Counted from the first letter of the stretch, positions 54,201 to 62,762 are shown. The stretch is 64,000 nt of DNA from Bacteroidales bacterium UBA4331 (GCA_002394395.1 DGTR01000006.1:1-64000), one strand, 5' to 3'. The notes: a model not told the origin generated them from the letters alone. Made by a program: numbers and translations.

Positions 54201-56120
54201 TCTGCTGATGGCGAGAACTGGATTGATTCGCTCAATGTGGTTTCACCGCTGGCTATCAATGGACTGAGTGAGAATACGTCCTACAGAGTGAAGGTACAAC
54301 CTTCTTGCAATACGGAGGCTTGGTCGTCTGTTCTGTCCTTCACCACACCGCAAATACCGGCTTCTGTTCCGTTCACGGATGACTTTGAGGACGGTAACAA
54401 GTGGGTACTTGTCAATGGTACGATTACCAACAAGTGGGCTTACGGTGAAGCTGTTAACAATGGTGGCTCACACGCGTTGTATATCTCCAACGACGGCGGT
54501 GCTTCCAATGCTTATACGTTGAATTCCGCGGCAATGGTTTATGCTTCCAAAATCATCTCTATCGAGGAAGCAGGTACCTATTCCTTCTCCTATGACTGGA
54601 TGGCTAATGGAGAATCGAATAACTCTGGAACTTCTGCATACGACTACCTCCGTGTAGCGCTTGCTCCTGCAGATGCGGACCTCAAGGCAAGTTCGTCTGC
54701 TCCTTCAGGCTTCAGCTCTAACACCCTGCCGGAGGGATGGATCGCTCTCGATGGAGGTGAGTGGCTCAATGGAGTTACTACATGGCAATCAAAGAGCGTT
54801 GAAGTAGCTGTAGAGGCTGGTCAGTACAAACTCGTCCTCGCTTGGAGAGATGATACCAGTAGCGGTAACCAAACGCCTGCTGCGGTAGATAACTTCTCCA
54901 TCGCTAAACGGGATTGTCCGAAACCGACTGCATTCGAGGTTACCTCTGTTGCTTCTCGTAGCGCTGTAGTGGCTTGGAGTTCTGAGGCTTCGAGTTGCCA
55001 GATTGCACTGGGTACAACGGCTGGATTCTCGCCCTCTTCGGTTACTCCGATTGAGGCGGATGCGAATCCGTTCACGCTCGAGAATCTCGAACCGGCTACT
55101 ACTTACTATGCGTATGTACGTGCTATCTGTGATGAGAACTTCAGCGATTGGTCTGATCGTATCATCTTCACTACGCTTGTAGCTTGCCCGGTTCCGACAG
55201 GTCTGGAGGCAATCCTCACGGCGGGTGAAGGCTCGATTGCAACCCTTAACTGGAACGCCGGAGAGGCATCCGACTGGGTTGTTGAGTATAGCCTCAATTC
55301 CGACTTCTCGGATCCTGTAATCTCGGAGAGCGTTAGCGGTGCGGCTTCGCTCAATCTGGAGAACCTCACGCCGGAGGCTACCTATTACGCTCGCGTAAAA
55401 GCGGTTTGTGGCGGTGATGACGGTGAGAGCGAGTGGAGTGCTGCTATCTCCTTCGTTCCGACGAACGCGTTAAACCTCACGATCAATGATGGTACAGTAG
55501 AGAATGCATATATACCTCTCTATGGCTTGTATGCGGATGAGGCCAACCAGAAGTCTCAGTTCATCATCCCTGCGGAAACCTTAGCTTCTATCAGTGGTGA
55601 TACGATTCTGAACTTGACCTTCTACTCAAGCTCTGCAAACGTATCTTGGCCGTCGGCTGAATTTGAGGTGTACATGGCTGAGGTGGATGCTACCACAATC
55701 AGTGCTTTCAACGATTGGAACACCTTGTCTCTCGTTAAGAGCGCAGGTAACCTCTCCGTTGTGGATCATGAGATGGCTGTTCAACTGACTGATCCGTATA
55801 AATATAACGGCGGCAATCTGTTGATCGGATTCACCGAGCCGGTAGAAGCAACGGATTACAAATCATGCAGTTGGTATGGTGTGGCGGCTTCCAGTGCAGC
55901 ATATAGCATGTATGGCAACTCTATGAATGTCGGTCAGCGTAACTTCCTGCCGAAGATGACGATCGGATTTGCTAAATCCGCTGATCCTACCGCGATCTCC
56001 AACACCGGTGACGGTATCGACGGCAAGGCTGTGAAGTTTATCCGTAACGAGAATGTATTTATCCTTGTCAACGGCGTCATCTATGATGCTACCGGACGCA
56101 AGGTAGAGGTTGTGAAATAA
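48294..56120 (+). CDS. Giant surface adhesin with the same domain at both ends
   Basis: 2608 residues. Signal peptide about 1-25. A domain of about 175 residues (DLTVADGTATSNYLPVYGMY) follows at the N-terminus, and a relative (NLTINDGTVENAYIPLYGLY) occupies about 2395-2570. Between them are seven jelly-roll modules separated by fibronectin-III-like domains. Three similar ones come first (GIPFVEDF, GLPFEEPF, GVPYAESF, each with QDDxFxxLxSSDxGxxW). Next come three of a second kind (PFADDFEDGEKW, PFADNFEEGNNW, PFTDDFEDGNKW with SHALYISxDGG) and one divergent module (SENFDNIAG) between the first two of these. The second kind resembles the N-terminal domains of the proteins at 59550 and 62763. The tail (FIRNENVFILVNG, YDATGRKV) resembles that of the 3358-residue protein. 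Probably T9SS exported; ligand unknown. Confidence 0.88.
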   Translation: MRTFTQKLAFLLVVMLCSVGIRLQASDLTVADGTATSNYLPVYGMYVDTEGSHQQCLYPAALLSEMAGGSISQMTFYLSSPATAAWTGAVIQVSLGESSETSLSSSFITDGLTAVYTGSLDATQSTMVVAFDNAFDYAGGNLVVDFEVVAAGTWKGASFYGVSDVSGLGRYRTSSGSGTPQDFLPKVTFDYENSGEPRCEKPSSLEISGIGIHDATISWDGVSAAFNVDYKKASAEDWTSLLVNSPLRTTQLANLDASTAYQVRVQGVCEGMDPSSWRIVSFKTANGIPFVEDFNASSSLPAEWAGYSGLLANILAGSAQLSPASGWSISSSSTSGWDNHLRANIYGSSSSKWIVSPSIMLEGNAQLSFVLAITGSSFAPLNPGSQDDDLFVVLISTDDGATWSILRQWDNAGSAYVYDNVSSTGEEVIIDLSSYAGQSAKIAFYGESTSGPSTGNGDNYHHIDEFRVALPATCLKPTELAVVDGSLTANSAEISWTENNSKSDWKIQYKKASATEWSTIDAAENPFTLSNLESNTTYNLQVATVCGDEDISEYTKPISFTTAIGLPFEEPFATTETPAGWSRYSGLVDEILAGSASLVSGYSWSIGTSNSALDGNHLYLNIYGSSCNYWFVSPSINLDVNAQLSFDLALTKYSGTSAPVDPSEQQDDRFIVLVSSDEGASWTILREWNNNGSDYSYNAIATEGEEVVIDLSDYNGSSIKFAFYGESTASGGDNNIHVDNIVVEKIPTCFNPLSPKAIAYKNSAEISWVDDDRSAPVAWILQYKKAAEEAWATLNISENPYILEGLEDYTAYDVRVAADCGGEDVSKYSKVVSFKTAAGVPYAESFVSMPADWNRFIGLYDDVAAGEPLVKATSGWTVAAGNGVYPDSAAHLKLQIAGDAVKNWIVSPAIMIEDNVRITFDLALTQSNGSLQPVEPGYQDDDKFYLLASSDGGESWEILKGWGDGGDESYEGIPCTASGQTIPVDLSEHAGESMIFAFYGESTILGEDGKGDNMIHISDVRVDYIPDCQNSSSLSVQNIEATVATVVWDEEEGAQWQYGFVANPAADFAPAEEDFANNTGNFMVALDNLTENTPYIFFLRRNCGGVFSAVKSIRFRTIQEPASLPFADDFEDGEKWLFVNGELTNQWVIGNAVNNGGSHALYISKDGGASNQYDNTKNTMVYATKSFSFDEDATYSFSFDWRAYGESTYDYLRVALVPVTEQLVASEDILAGLSTTTLPAGWVALDGGEKLNQVSAWQHISREVSVPMGLYNVVFAWRSDHSTGNDPAAAIDNFSLSKLLCPAPTNLHAVDASATTSSVDIEWNASSESNWIVEYKKVGLTEWTRIEEPVTANPFTLSGLDASTSYEVRVAAWCDPEDEQALSEFSAPVVVATSCGIISAYPWSENFDNIAGSSSDRVLPSCWSAINTTSYEYYDYYPTVYPDGYSTYSNSAPNSLALYSYAYSSSYDPQDQYAILPQMEDISGLRIKFNARARETGSYSSADATFHVGVMSDPDDASTFVEVQTIQPTSTAYAPFEVKLNTYEGAGQYIAFKLDAADPDNLYIHGAYIDDIVIEELPSCLEPEGPITVSDITASGASFSWPNEEAAVWKYAIALASEPQPADENFVEVSNNSVAIESGLNENSDYIFYLRRECGANLSPSISAAFHTKQLAVAVPFADNFEEGNNWYFINGANGWVIGADAHNGEGSTHAMYISNDGATSGYNTSSSCVSYATKRFSISEGTYVFTYDWTAGGESTYDYLRVALVPDSLDLPANFSYTSSLPTGWKALDGGSKLNLSTGWQSYASGEIAVEEGIYKMVFVWRNDGGGGTQPGAAIDNFAIRAISCSMPANVQIANFTANSVDIAWTSDAAAAQIVYSTEADFNPAEATIHNADVNPFTLAMLDPETTYYLYLRADCGSGEFSDWTARLSFTTKSACEMPTGLVANDLKAESVSIAWEMYGLSSFNLSYSADGENWIDSLNVVSPLAINGLSENTSYRVKVQPSCNTEAWSSVLSFTTPQIPASVPFTDDFEDGNKWVLVNGTITNKWAYGEAVNNGGSHALYISNDGGASNAYTLNSAAMVYASKIISIEEAGTYSFSYDWMANGESNNSGTSAYDYLRVALAPADADLKASSSAPSGFSSNTLPEGWIALDGGEWLNGVTTWQSKSVEVAVEAGQYKLVLAWRDDTSSGNQTPAAVDNFSIAKRDCPKPTAFEVTSVASRSAVVAWSSEASSCQIALGTTAGFSPSSVTPIEADANPFTLENLEPATTYYAYVRAICDENFSDWSDRIIFTTLVACPVPTGLEAILTAGEGSIATLNWNAGEASDWVVEYSLNSDFSDPVISESVSGAASLNLENLTPEATYYARVKAVCGGDDGESEWSAAISFVPTNALNLTINDGTVENAYIPLYGLYADEANQKSQFIIPAETLASISGDTILNLTFYSSSANVSWPSAEFEVYMAEVDATTISAFNDWNTLSLVKSAGNLSVVDHEMAVQLTDPYKYNGGNLLIGFTEPVEATDYKSCSWYGVAASSAAYSMYGNSMNVGQRNFLPKMTIGFAKSADPTAISNTGDGIDGKAVKFIRNENVFILVNGVIYDATGRKVEVVK

Positions 56121-56142
56121 CATATTCCCAACCAAGTAACGC

Positions 56143-56180
56143 AAAAGGGGCTGCTGTCACGGCAGCCTCTTTTGTTTTTG
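56143..56180 (+). terminator. Intrinsic terminator after the 2608-residue adhesin
   Basis: AAAAGGGGCTGC pairs with GCAGCCTCTTTT (one G-T pair), with a T-rich run after it. Confidence 0.85.
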
Positions 56181-56249
56181 TCATTTTGTTGTGTTTTGAC
56201 AAGAAGAGTTGACAAAATGAAGAAAAAATGTCAAAAAAGTAACAAAAAA

Positions 56250-56281
56250 CTTGCATAATTGGGATTTTTTTTGTAATTTTG
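56250..56281 (+). promoter_or_regulatory. Promoter of the second barrel/OmpA/adhesin cluster
   Basis: CTTG at 56250-56253, 20 bases, TAATTTTG at 56274-56281. Confidence 0.8.
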
Positions 56282-56312
56282 CCGCCCAATTGCGTATGTT
56301 TATTGCAAGGTA

Positions 56313-57272
56313 ATGGTAAAAAGGATTGTAATCATAGTATGTTTGGCGTTTGCATGGGGTTGGGCTCATGCCTATACGCGACTTACTCCCGAGACGTATC
56401 ATTTCGTGTCGCTGCATGCTGATGCGGGATATTCTGCGCTCCTGCATACCATTCCCGGCCATGCTCCTTCTACGGGCTTAAATACCAATCTCGGCATCGA
56501 TTATCGGATCTATCATAATGCCTTTCTTTTCTCGGTGGGCGTAGAAGGGATGTATGAACTGAATGCCAATCATATGGAGGATCACGACGAGGCGATTCCC
56601 ATGATTGATACAGAGGGCGATTTCTTCCAGATGCATCTGCATGTAGATAAGTCACGCGATTTGTCCCACATGGTAAATCTCAATATCCCTTTGCTGATGG
56701 GAGGAGAGTGGGGACGGTTCTATTTCATGATAGGTCCGAAATTCTCCATCAATGTTTATGGTGCGACTTCCTCCTCGGCGATGGTGACTACGTATGGTGA
56801 GTACGAGCGTTATTACGATGATTTCTACGACATGCCGAACCACCAGTTCATTACCGGTTTGCCTGTTAAGAGCGAGCCGCTGAAAATGAAATGGAACTTT
56901 AACATCCTCGCCCATGCGGAGATAGGTGGACGTGTAGGACATATGTTCAAACATAAGCAATTCCGCATCAACCCCGATAAAGTGCGTATGTACCTGGCGG
57001 CGTATGTGGATTTTGGAGTCCTCAATCTCCATACTGTACAAGGCGGGGCACCCGTCTTTGGCTACCAGGAGACGGACCACGGAGTACAGTTCTATTCCCA
57101 ACCGCTGATGATCAGTAACTTGGCGAATGGAGTGACTTTCCGAAATCTCAATGTCGGTATCAAATATACGATCGCCTTTGAAGGCAGACAACGTAAGAAA
57201 TCTTATATTTACGATTATAACCGCGTGGAGCGTGATTACCGTAAGCGCGGAGGAAACCAAAATATTCATTAA
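56313..57272 (+). CDS. Outer-membrane beta-barrel protein (same family as 32961)
   Basis: 319 residues. Signal peptide MVKRIVIIVCLAFAWGWAHA. The barrel body shares motifs with 32961: NIPLLMGGEWGRFYFMIGPK, FYDMPNHQF, EIGGRVG, MYLAAYVDFGVLNLHT and LNVGIKYTIAF. The C-terminal about 25 residues are basic (KKSYIYDYNRVERDYRKRGG). It is the first gene of a cluster in which the next gene starts 4 nt after its stop, so the two are probably translated together. Role not known; the position beside an OmpA fusion and large adhesins suggests a shared outer-membrane complex (inference). Confidence 0.82.
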   Translation: MVKRIVIIVCLAFAWGWAHAYTRLTPETYHFVSLHADAGYSALLHTIPGHAPSTGLNTNLGIDYRIYHNAFLFSVGVEGMYELNANHMEDHDEAIPMIDTEGDFFQMHLHVDKSRDLSHMVNLNIPLLMGGEWGRFYFMIGPKFSINVYGATSSSAMVTTYGEYERYYDDFYDMPNHQFITGLPVKSEPLKMKWNFNILAHAEIGGRVGHMFKHKQFRINPDKVRMYLAAYVDFGVLNLHTVQGGAPVFGYQETDHGVQFYSQPLMISNLANGVTFRNLNVGIKYTIAFEGRQRKKSYIYDYNRVERDYRKRGGNQNIH

Positions 57273-57275
57273 CCG

Positions 57276-59495
57276 ATGAAACGTATTATCTATATTATCC
57301 TGTTGGCAATGGGTTTGGCGGCTGTAGCTCCTATGGCTTCCTTGGTGGATAACAATGTAGCGGCTGTTTATGCGGCGGATGCCCGCGCTAAAGCAAAGGC
57401 GCAGCGAGAGAAAGAGAAGGCTAAGTTGCAAAAAGAGCGCGAGAAAGCAAAAGCGAAAGCCGCGAAGGAACGCGAAAAGAAGAAAAAAGACCAAGCCAAA
57501 GCCGCTGCCAAAAAACAAAAGGAGCGCGAGAAAGCGAAAGCTCAGCAAGCGAAAGCAAAACAGTCTTCCGCTTCGAATAAGCAGGTAGCTTCCAAAGCTG
57601 CAGCGCCCAAGGTGGATAATAGCCTCTCGGCTGCGGAAGAGAAAGCACAATATATGGAGCAGATTGCGGCTATTGACAAAGCTAATGCGAAAGCGGAGGC
57701 TTACAACAACCGCGATATCACCCATCGTTTGGGCTTCTGGGGACAGGTCGGTTATTCGAACCTCTTTACCTCCGGCATCGCCTTTGACGATCAGGCGCTC
57801 ACCGGTTTCAAGAACAAAGATAACGGATTCGTAGGAGGCGGTCTCGGCTTGGGATACCAACTGCGTTACAAGCAGTTCCTCATGACCGTAGGCGCGGAGT
57901 TCAATACCTATAACTCCATCATGGCCATCTCCAATCAACCCGATGGCTCGCTCCTTCGTTCCTTCGGAATGGAGCCTTACGCGACGACAATGACCTATAC
58001 TTATGCGTTCTCGAAGATGCAGGATAAACTCATCGGCGGATTTGTGCAAGTCCCGCTCCTCTTCGGTATGGAACTCAAGAAACTGCCGCTCTTCTGGCAG
58101 GCCGGTGTGAAAATCGGTATGGGTATCATGGGCAATTCGACCATCTCCGGCAATATGACCACTTCTATCCTCGACACCGAGCTCATAGACGGTCTCAAGG
58201 ATATGTATAACCATACCCTGGTGACGGACGAGGACTTCTCACGCCCGGCTTCGGCAGTCAAATGGGGATTGAATATGGCGGCTTCGGCTGAGATAGGAGT
58301 AAATATGGACCAGTGGATCAACGCTTCTCCGCGTCTGCGCTTCTCGCTCTTCGCGGATTACGGATTCCTCAATGCCTTGTCTTATACACCGGCTGCTCCG
58401 GCTTCGCCTATGGCGCAGACGGATATACCGACCCAACTCTTAGCTACGACTAATCCTCTGGATTTCCCCGCTAACTCGGCGCTGGCTACCTCTTCGGCAG
58501 CTGCCGCAAAAGTCAATCCGTTCCTCGTAGGAGCGAAGATAGCTGTGTGGTTCGATCTGCCGCGTCCGAAGAAATATACCCGCGACTATCCCAAGAAACC
58601 TACACCTCGCATGGGTGTTTATATGTATGATGAGAATTCTGCGCTCGCTTTGGGTGGCGTAGCGGTTCAGATTACCAATGCGGAGACAGGCAAACAGATG
58701 CAGAAGAATACCAACCGTCAAGGTCTCTTGCAAGGCCGTTTTGCACCGGGTGAGTATCGTATCTCGGCTACCAAGAACGGCTATTATCCTTCGGATACTG
58801 TCCTGCAGGCTGTGGAGGAGTTCACGTTTGACACCCTCCGTCTGCCGCTGCGTCGCATCCCGGCACCGGTTATCTATACTCTCTGCATGAACGTCTATGA
58901 CGAGGAATCGCATGAGCCGGTGGAGGCAGCTGCGCGTATTACCGCTCTGACGGATACGGTAGTCCTCTATGCCGCGCAGGCTTCCGACGACGGTTTTATC
59001 GAGACGCCGCTCACTGCAGGCGATTATATCGCGCATTTCACCGCTACGGGATATATGCCGAAGGACGATACGATTCATTTCGTTCGCGATACGGCGGATA
59101 TCTTCCTCCGTCATATCAAGGAGGGTATCAAGGTGAAGATCGAGAACCTCTTCTTTGCTACCAACAAGACGGTCATTCTGCCTACTTCGGAGCAATCGAT
59201 GTCTGACTTGGCATCCTTCCTCCTCCAGAACCCGTCTGTCACCATTCATATCACCGGTCACACCGATGCGGTCGGTTCCGACGAAGCCAACCAGATCCTC
59301 TCTGAGGGCCGTGCTAACGCTGTACGCGCGGACTTGATCAAACGTGGTGTCGCTCCTGAGCGCATGACCGCCGAAGGTAAGGGTGAGCGTGAACATATTG
59401 CCGATAACGATACCGAAGAGGGACGTCAGCTCAACCGTCGTGTAGAGTTCACCATCACCGGTACCGGAGATGAAGACATCCAACAGGTATTTTAA
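57276..59495 (+). CDS. Coiled-coil / beta-barrel / carboxypeptidase-regulatory-like / OmpA fusion protein
   Basis: 739 residues. Signal-like N-terminus (about 1-34), then a highly charged Lys/Ala/Glu/Arg segment at about 36-96 (such as EKAKLQKEREKAKAKAAKER) that should form a long basic helix or coiled coil. A barrel of the local family covers about 150-430 (LRFSLFADYGFLNAL, NPFLVGAKIAVWFDLP). Two Ig-like regulatory modules run to about 610. The OmpA domain ends the protein (LFFATNKTVI, ITGHTDAVG, LSEGRANAV, LNRRVEF). It is the counterpart of the gene at 17587 but has the additional coiled coil. Likely links the outer membrane to peptidoglycan; possible scaffold for the adhesins encoded next. 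Confidence 0.88.
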   Translation: MKRIIYIILLAMGLAAVAPMASLVDNNVAAVYAADARAKAKAQREKEKAKLQKEREKAKAKAAKEREKKKKDQAKAAAKKQKEREKAKAQQAKAKQSSASNKQVASKAAAPKVDNSLSAAEEKAQYMEQIAAIDKANAKAEAYNNRDITHRLGFWGQVGYSNLFTSGIAFDDQALTGFKNKDNGFVGGGLGLGYQLRYKQFLMTVGAEFNTYNSIMAISNQPDGSLLRSFGMEPYATTMTYTYAFSKMQDKLIGGFVQVPLLFGMELKKLPLFWQAGVKIGMGIMGNSTISGNMTTSILDTELIDGLKDMYNHTLVTDEDFSRPASAVKWGLNMAASAEIGVNMDQWINASPRLRFSLFADYGFLNALSYTPAAPASPMAQTDIPTQLLATTNPLDFPANSALATSSAAAAKVNPFLVGAKIAVWFDLPRPKKYTRDYPKKPTPRMGVYMYDENSALALGGVAVQITNAETGKQMQKNTNRQGLLQGRFAPGEYRISATKNGYYPSDTVLQAVEEFTFDTLRLPLRRIPAPVIYTLCMNVYDEESHEPVEAAARITALTDTVVLYAAQASDDGFIETPLTAGDYIAHFTATGYMPKDDTIHFVRDTADIFLRHIKEGIKVKIENLFFATNKTVILPTSEQSMSDLASFLLQNPSVTIHITGHTDAVGSDEANQILSEGRANAVRADLIKRGVAPERMTAEGKGEREHIADNDTEEGRQLNRRVEFTITGTGDEDIQQVF

Positions 59496-59527
59496 ATAAC
59501 CCAATGACCAAATAAATGGTACATGGT

Positions 59528-59552
59528 AAATGACCAAATGGTAAATATTATG
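59528..59552 (+). repeat. 15-nt unit before an adhesin start
   Basis: AAATGACCAAATGGT at 59528-59542, preceded by partial copies from 59502, and followed after seven bases by the ATG at 59550. Identical to the first unit at 27478. Confidence 0.75.
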
Positions 59553-62500
59553 AAGAGACTACTCTTCCTACATATAATCTTGCTGTTTGCGACCTTTGCT
59601 TGGGCGCAAGATGACGCTCTGCCTTTCGAGTGTAGTTTCGAGGAGTCGGAGGATCTGTCCAGGTGGGTGCTGAACCCGTTGACGCCGAATGCTGCGGACC
59701 AATGGATGATTGGTACGGCTGTGCATAGTGACGGACGCCGTGCGCTGTATATCTCTGCCGATGGCGTGGATCCTAACTACAATAAGAAACCTAATGTAGT
59801 GGCGGCGTATATGACCTTCAAGTTCCCCGAGCAGGATTCAGGAACGGAGGCGCATTATGATATCTCTTTCGATTGGAAAGGCCGCGGTGACTCGCTGCAT
59901 TCCCGGTTGTACGCATATTTCTGTCCGGAGCAATTCCTGACTCAGGCGAACATGCCATTTGAGTTGGCTTCGATAGTTTCCGAGACGAGTGGTGTGTTGT
60001 CGAATCCGACGTATAATATCTCTGCTATTCTTGGTCCTGAACGCTATTTGTGCGGTAGTGAGGAATGGCAGAATGTATCTTTGCCGGAGCAGATCATTGA
60101 CGCGGACCGTTTGAGTTTTAAGTGGGCATTGGTCTTCTTGTGGGTAAGTGATAACCGGACGGATTCTCTAACCCGTACCTCTATCGCGATTGATAATATC
60201 CAGATCTGTTCTTCGGCATTCAAGAAACCTCAGAATCTGCAAGTTACTCCCGTTTGCGACGATTCTACGCTTCTTGTTACCTGGGAGAGTGAACTCGCGG
60301 AGTTTGAGGTGCAGTACCGTAAGACCGGCGAGGCGAACTGGCGTAGGTTCTCCGGCTTAATGGATGGCTCGGATGATAATTTCTCACGGAATGGTAACAA
60401 CTGTTCTTTCACTATCACCCGTATAGTAGAAGGAGCGTACGACGTGCGCGTACGAGGAGTGGCGGAAGAAGGACTATCTACTAATTTTGTGTACCGGAAC
60501 CTCGTTCTCGTCTATTGTCCGGAAAACCACTGTATCAATTATATTGATCTCTATAATACCAACAATGTTACTTGTACGTATGGTACCAACCCGGGAGCGA
60601 ATCCAAGCGCTTCGCCGTATGATAACATAGGCATCATCGATTATGGCCCGGATGCTATTGCCAGCCGCCATACCCTGCATATCGACCCAAACGAGACGGA
60701 TCCGCGTACGGATAATAAGCTCCATACCGTTCCGAATGGAGCACTGGCTTCTGTCCGTTTGGGTAACTGGAACTGGGGCGGTGAAGCCGAATCCATCACC
60801 TATGACATCCTTGTCGATACAACGAATCAAGGTATTCTCATTGTCCGTTATGCGATAGTCTTCGAGAACCCTCCCGGACACGATGAAGAAGGACAGCCGA
60901 GATTCAATCTGGAGATCTTGGATAACCAAGGCAAACTGATTGATACGGACTGCGGTAAGGCTGAGTTTACCTATAACGATGCCGAAGCGGAGAACTCCGG
61001 ATGGATAACGGCGCAGGAAGGCCAGGTGGCTTATAAAGATTGGACGACCGTCGGTGTCTCCCTCATGGCCTACCATGGCCAGAATATCAAAGTTCGCTTC
61101 ACGACGATGGACTGCGGTTGGTCCGGTCACTATGCCTATGCGTACTTCACGGTGGATTGCGCGAACGCGCATATAGAGACCGAGAACTGCGGTAATGACC
61201 CCTATATCACCTGTAAGGCGCCGGATGGCTTTGCTTACGAATGGAGAGACGAGACCGGTACCGTTCCTCCGGATGGTAATAACCAGGAGTTGCATGTCGA
61301 TGCAGGATTGCATACGTATACCTGTAAAGTTAGTTTTGTGGAGGATCCCGATTGCTTCTTTGAGATCAGTACGCTCTCTGCGCCACGATTCCCGGTGCCT
61401 GAATATACGTACGAGACTATATACGGCGAATGTGAAGGTAGATTGAAATTCCATAATACCTCCCATGTCATGAATAAGTTTGACGGATACGACAAACATA
61501 CTACGGAGCCATGTACGGATTATAAATGGGTATTACGGCGCTTGTCGAATAACGAGGAAACGTATTTTTATTCGAAGAACCCCACCTATGTATGTCCTAA
61601 AGAGGGAGATTCGATTGAGGTGACTTATACTTGTTATATTGGTGTCAATAACTCTTGCGACAGTGTCCGGGTAGATACCATCGTCCTGCCCAGTATGCTC
61701 TCTGAACCGACGGAGTTCCATTACAGGACTTGTCCTGAGAGCCCGGTTAAGTTCGAGGGACAGTGGTTCGATACCGATACGGTGTATGTGGGCCACTTTG
61801 AGAATTTCGCGGGTTGTGACTCTACCTCTACGCTTTACCTGACCGTTACGGAGAAGCCTTTGGATACCTATATCCATGACTCTATCTGTTCTGATCAGGC
61901 GGTCGTAATCAATGGCGTCCGCTATAACAAACCGCTTGAGAACTATATGATTCCGCTCAAGACGGCTGGAGGATGCGATAGTGTCGTTTATCTCACCTTG
62001 ACGGTCAACACGCGTATTGAGCCGGTGATCAACCAGTTCCCGTATGCCTGTGCAGATGATGGTGTGTTCTATATCTCCTATGACTTACAGGCAGGCGTAT
62101 ATGATAGCTTGATCATCCGTTTCTCAACACCCGAGTTGAGAGATACGGTCATCTATGACCCGGATGTCAACTCGGTGGCGATACCTTATCCGGCTACAAT
62201 CACGCCCGGATATTATACTGCATCCCTCTATTTCTACCAGTTCTGCTGCGGCGTACGCAAGGAGGAGAGGATGATTGAGGTGCGCTATAGTAGTGCCATC
62301 GTTGAGCAGAAATGGAATGACGTCTTGACGATGCTTGCGCCTAAATATAATGGCGGATATGAGTTCACATCTTTCCAGTGGTATAAGAATAACATGCCTA
62401 TGGAGGGAGAGACCCACTCTTATATCTACCAGCCTCTGGATACGGAAGCAGAGTATTATGTAGTGGCTACGCGCAAAGATGGAGTCACGGTCGCTACTTG

Positions 62501-62756
62501 TCCTGTCCAGCCCGTTTATCACCCTCAGCAATCCGATTATCCGTCGATTGTTAAGGTGGGCGAAAGAGTGAAAATGTATATGGCTCATCCGGCAGATATA
62601 TGGTATTATACAGTCTCCGGACAACTCTTCTCTACCACCTCGCTGGGACAGGGATACGCCATGCTGGAAGTGCCTTCGCAGCCCGGCGTATATATCCTCA
62701 AGTCGGTTAACGGACAAGGAGAAACAAAGAGTCAGGTAATGATTGTACAGCAATAA
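59550..62756 (+). CDS. Large T9SS-sorted adhesin-like protein, paralog of 14451
   Basis: 1068 residues from the ATG at 59550, the last of three in-frame ATGs and the one that starts the signal peptide (MKRLLFLHIILLFATFAWAQ). N-terminal jelly-roll module (FECSFEESEDLSRW, DQWMIGTA, RALYISADG), a fibronectin-III-like domain, then the shared domain of about 210 residues (CINYIDLYN, SRHTLHID, ASVRLGNW, YAYAYFTVDC). Further Ig-like parts carry AGCDSTS and GGCDSVV. The C-terminus (YTVSGQLFSTTSLGQGYAML to SQVMIVQQ) is a type A T9SS sorting domain. It lies 54 nt after the OmpA fusion gene and is probably in the same operon. Ligand unknown. Confidence 0.87.
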   Translation: MKRLLFLHIILLFATFAWAQDDALPFECSFEESEDLSRWVLNPLTPNAADQWMIGTAVHSDGRRALYISADGVDPNYNKKPNVVAAYMTFKFPEQDSGTEAHYDISFDWKGRGDSLHSRLYAYFCPEQFLTQANMPFELASIVSETSGVLSNPTYNISAILGPERYLCGSEEWQNVSLPEQIIDADRLSFKWALVFLWVSDNRTDSLTRTSIAIDNIQICSSAFKKPQNLQVTPVCDDSTLLVTWESELAEFEVQYRKTGEANWRRFSGLMDGSDDNFSRNGNNCSFTITRIVEGAYDVRVRGVAEEGLSTNFVYRNLVLVYCPENHCINYIDLYNTNNVTCTYGTNPGANPSASPYDNIGIIDYGPDAIASRHTLHIDPNETDPRTDNKLHTVPNGALASVRLGNWNWGGEAESITYDILVDTTNQGILIVRYAIVFENPPGHDEEGQPRFNLEILDNQGKLIDTDCGKAEFTYNDAEAENSGWITAQEGQVAYKDWTTVGVSLMAYHGQNIKVRFTTMDCGWSGHYAYAYFTVDCANAHIETENCGNDPYITCKAPDGFAYEWRDETGTVPPDGNNQELHVDAGLHTYTCKVSFVEDPDCFFEISTLSAPRFPVPEYTYETIYGECEGRLKFHNTSHVMNKFDGYDKHTTEPCTDYKWVLRRLSNNEETYFYSKNPTYVCPKEGDSIEVTYTCYIGVNNSCDSVRVDTIVLPSMLSEPTEFHYRTCPESPVKFEGQWFDTDTVYVGHFENFAGCDSTSTLYLTVTEKPLDTYIHDSICSDQAVVINGVRYNKPLENYMIPLKTAGGCDSVVYLTLTVNTRIEPVINQFPYACADDGVFYISYDLQAGVYDSLIIRFSTPELRDTVIYDPDVNSVAIPYPATITPGYYTASLYFYQFCCGVRKEERMIEVRYSSAIVEQKWNDVLTMLAPKYNGGYEFTSFQWYKNNMPMEGETHSYIYQPLDTEAEYYVVATRKDGVTVATCPVQPVYHPQQSDYPSIVKVGERVKMYMAHPADIWYYTVSGQLFSTTSLGQGYAMLEVPSQPGVYILKSVNGQGETKSQVMIVQQ

Positions 62757-62762
62757 TTGTTT

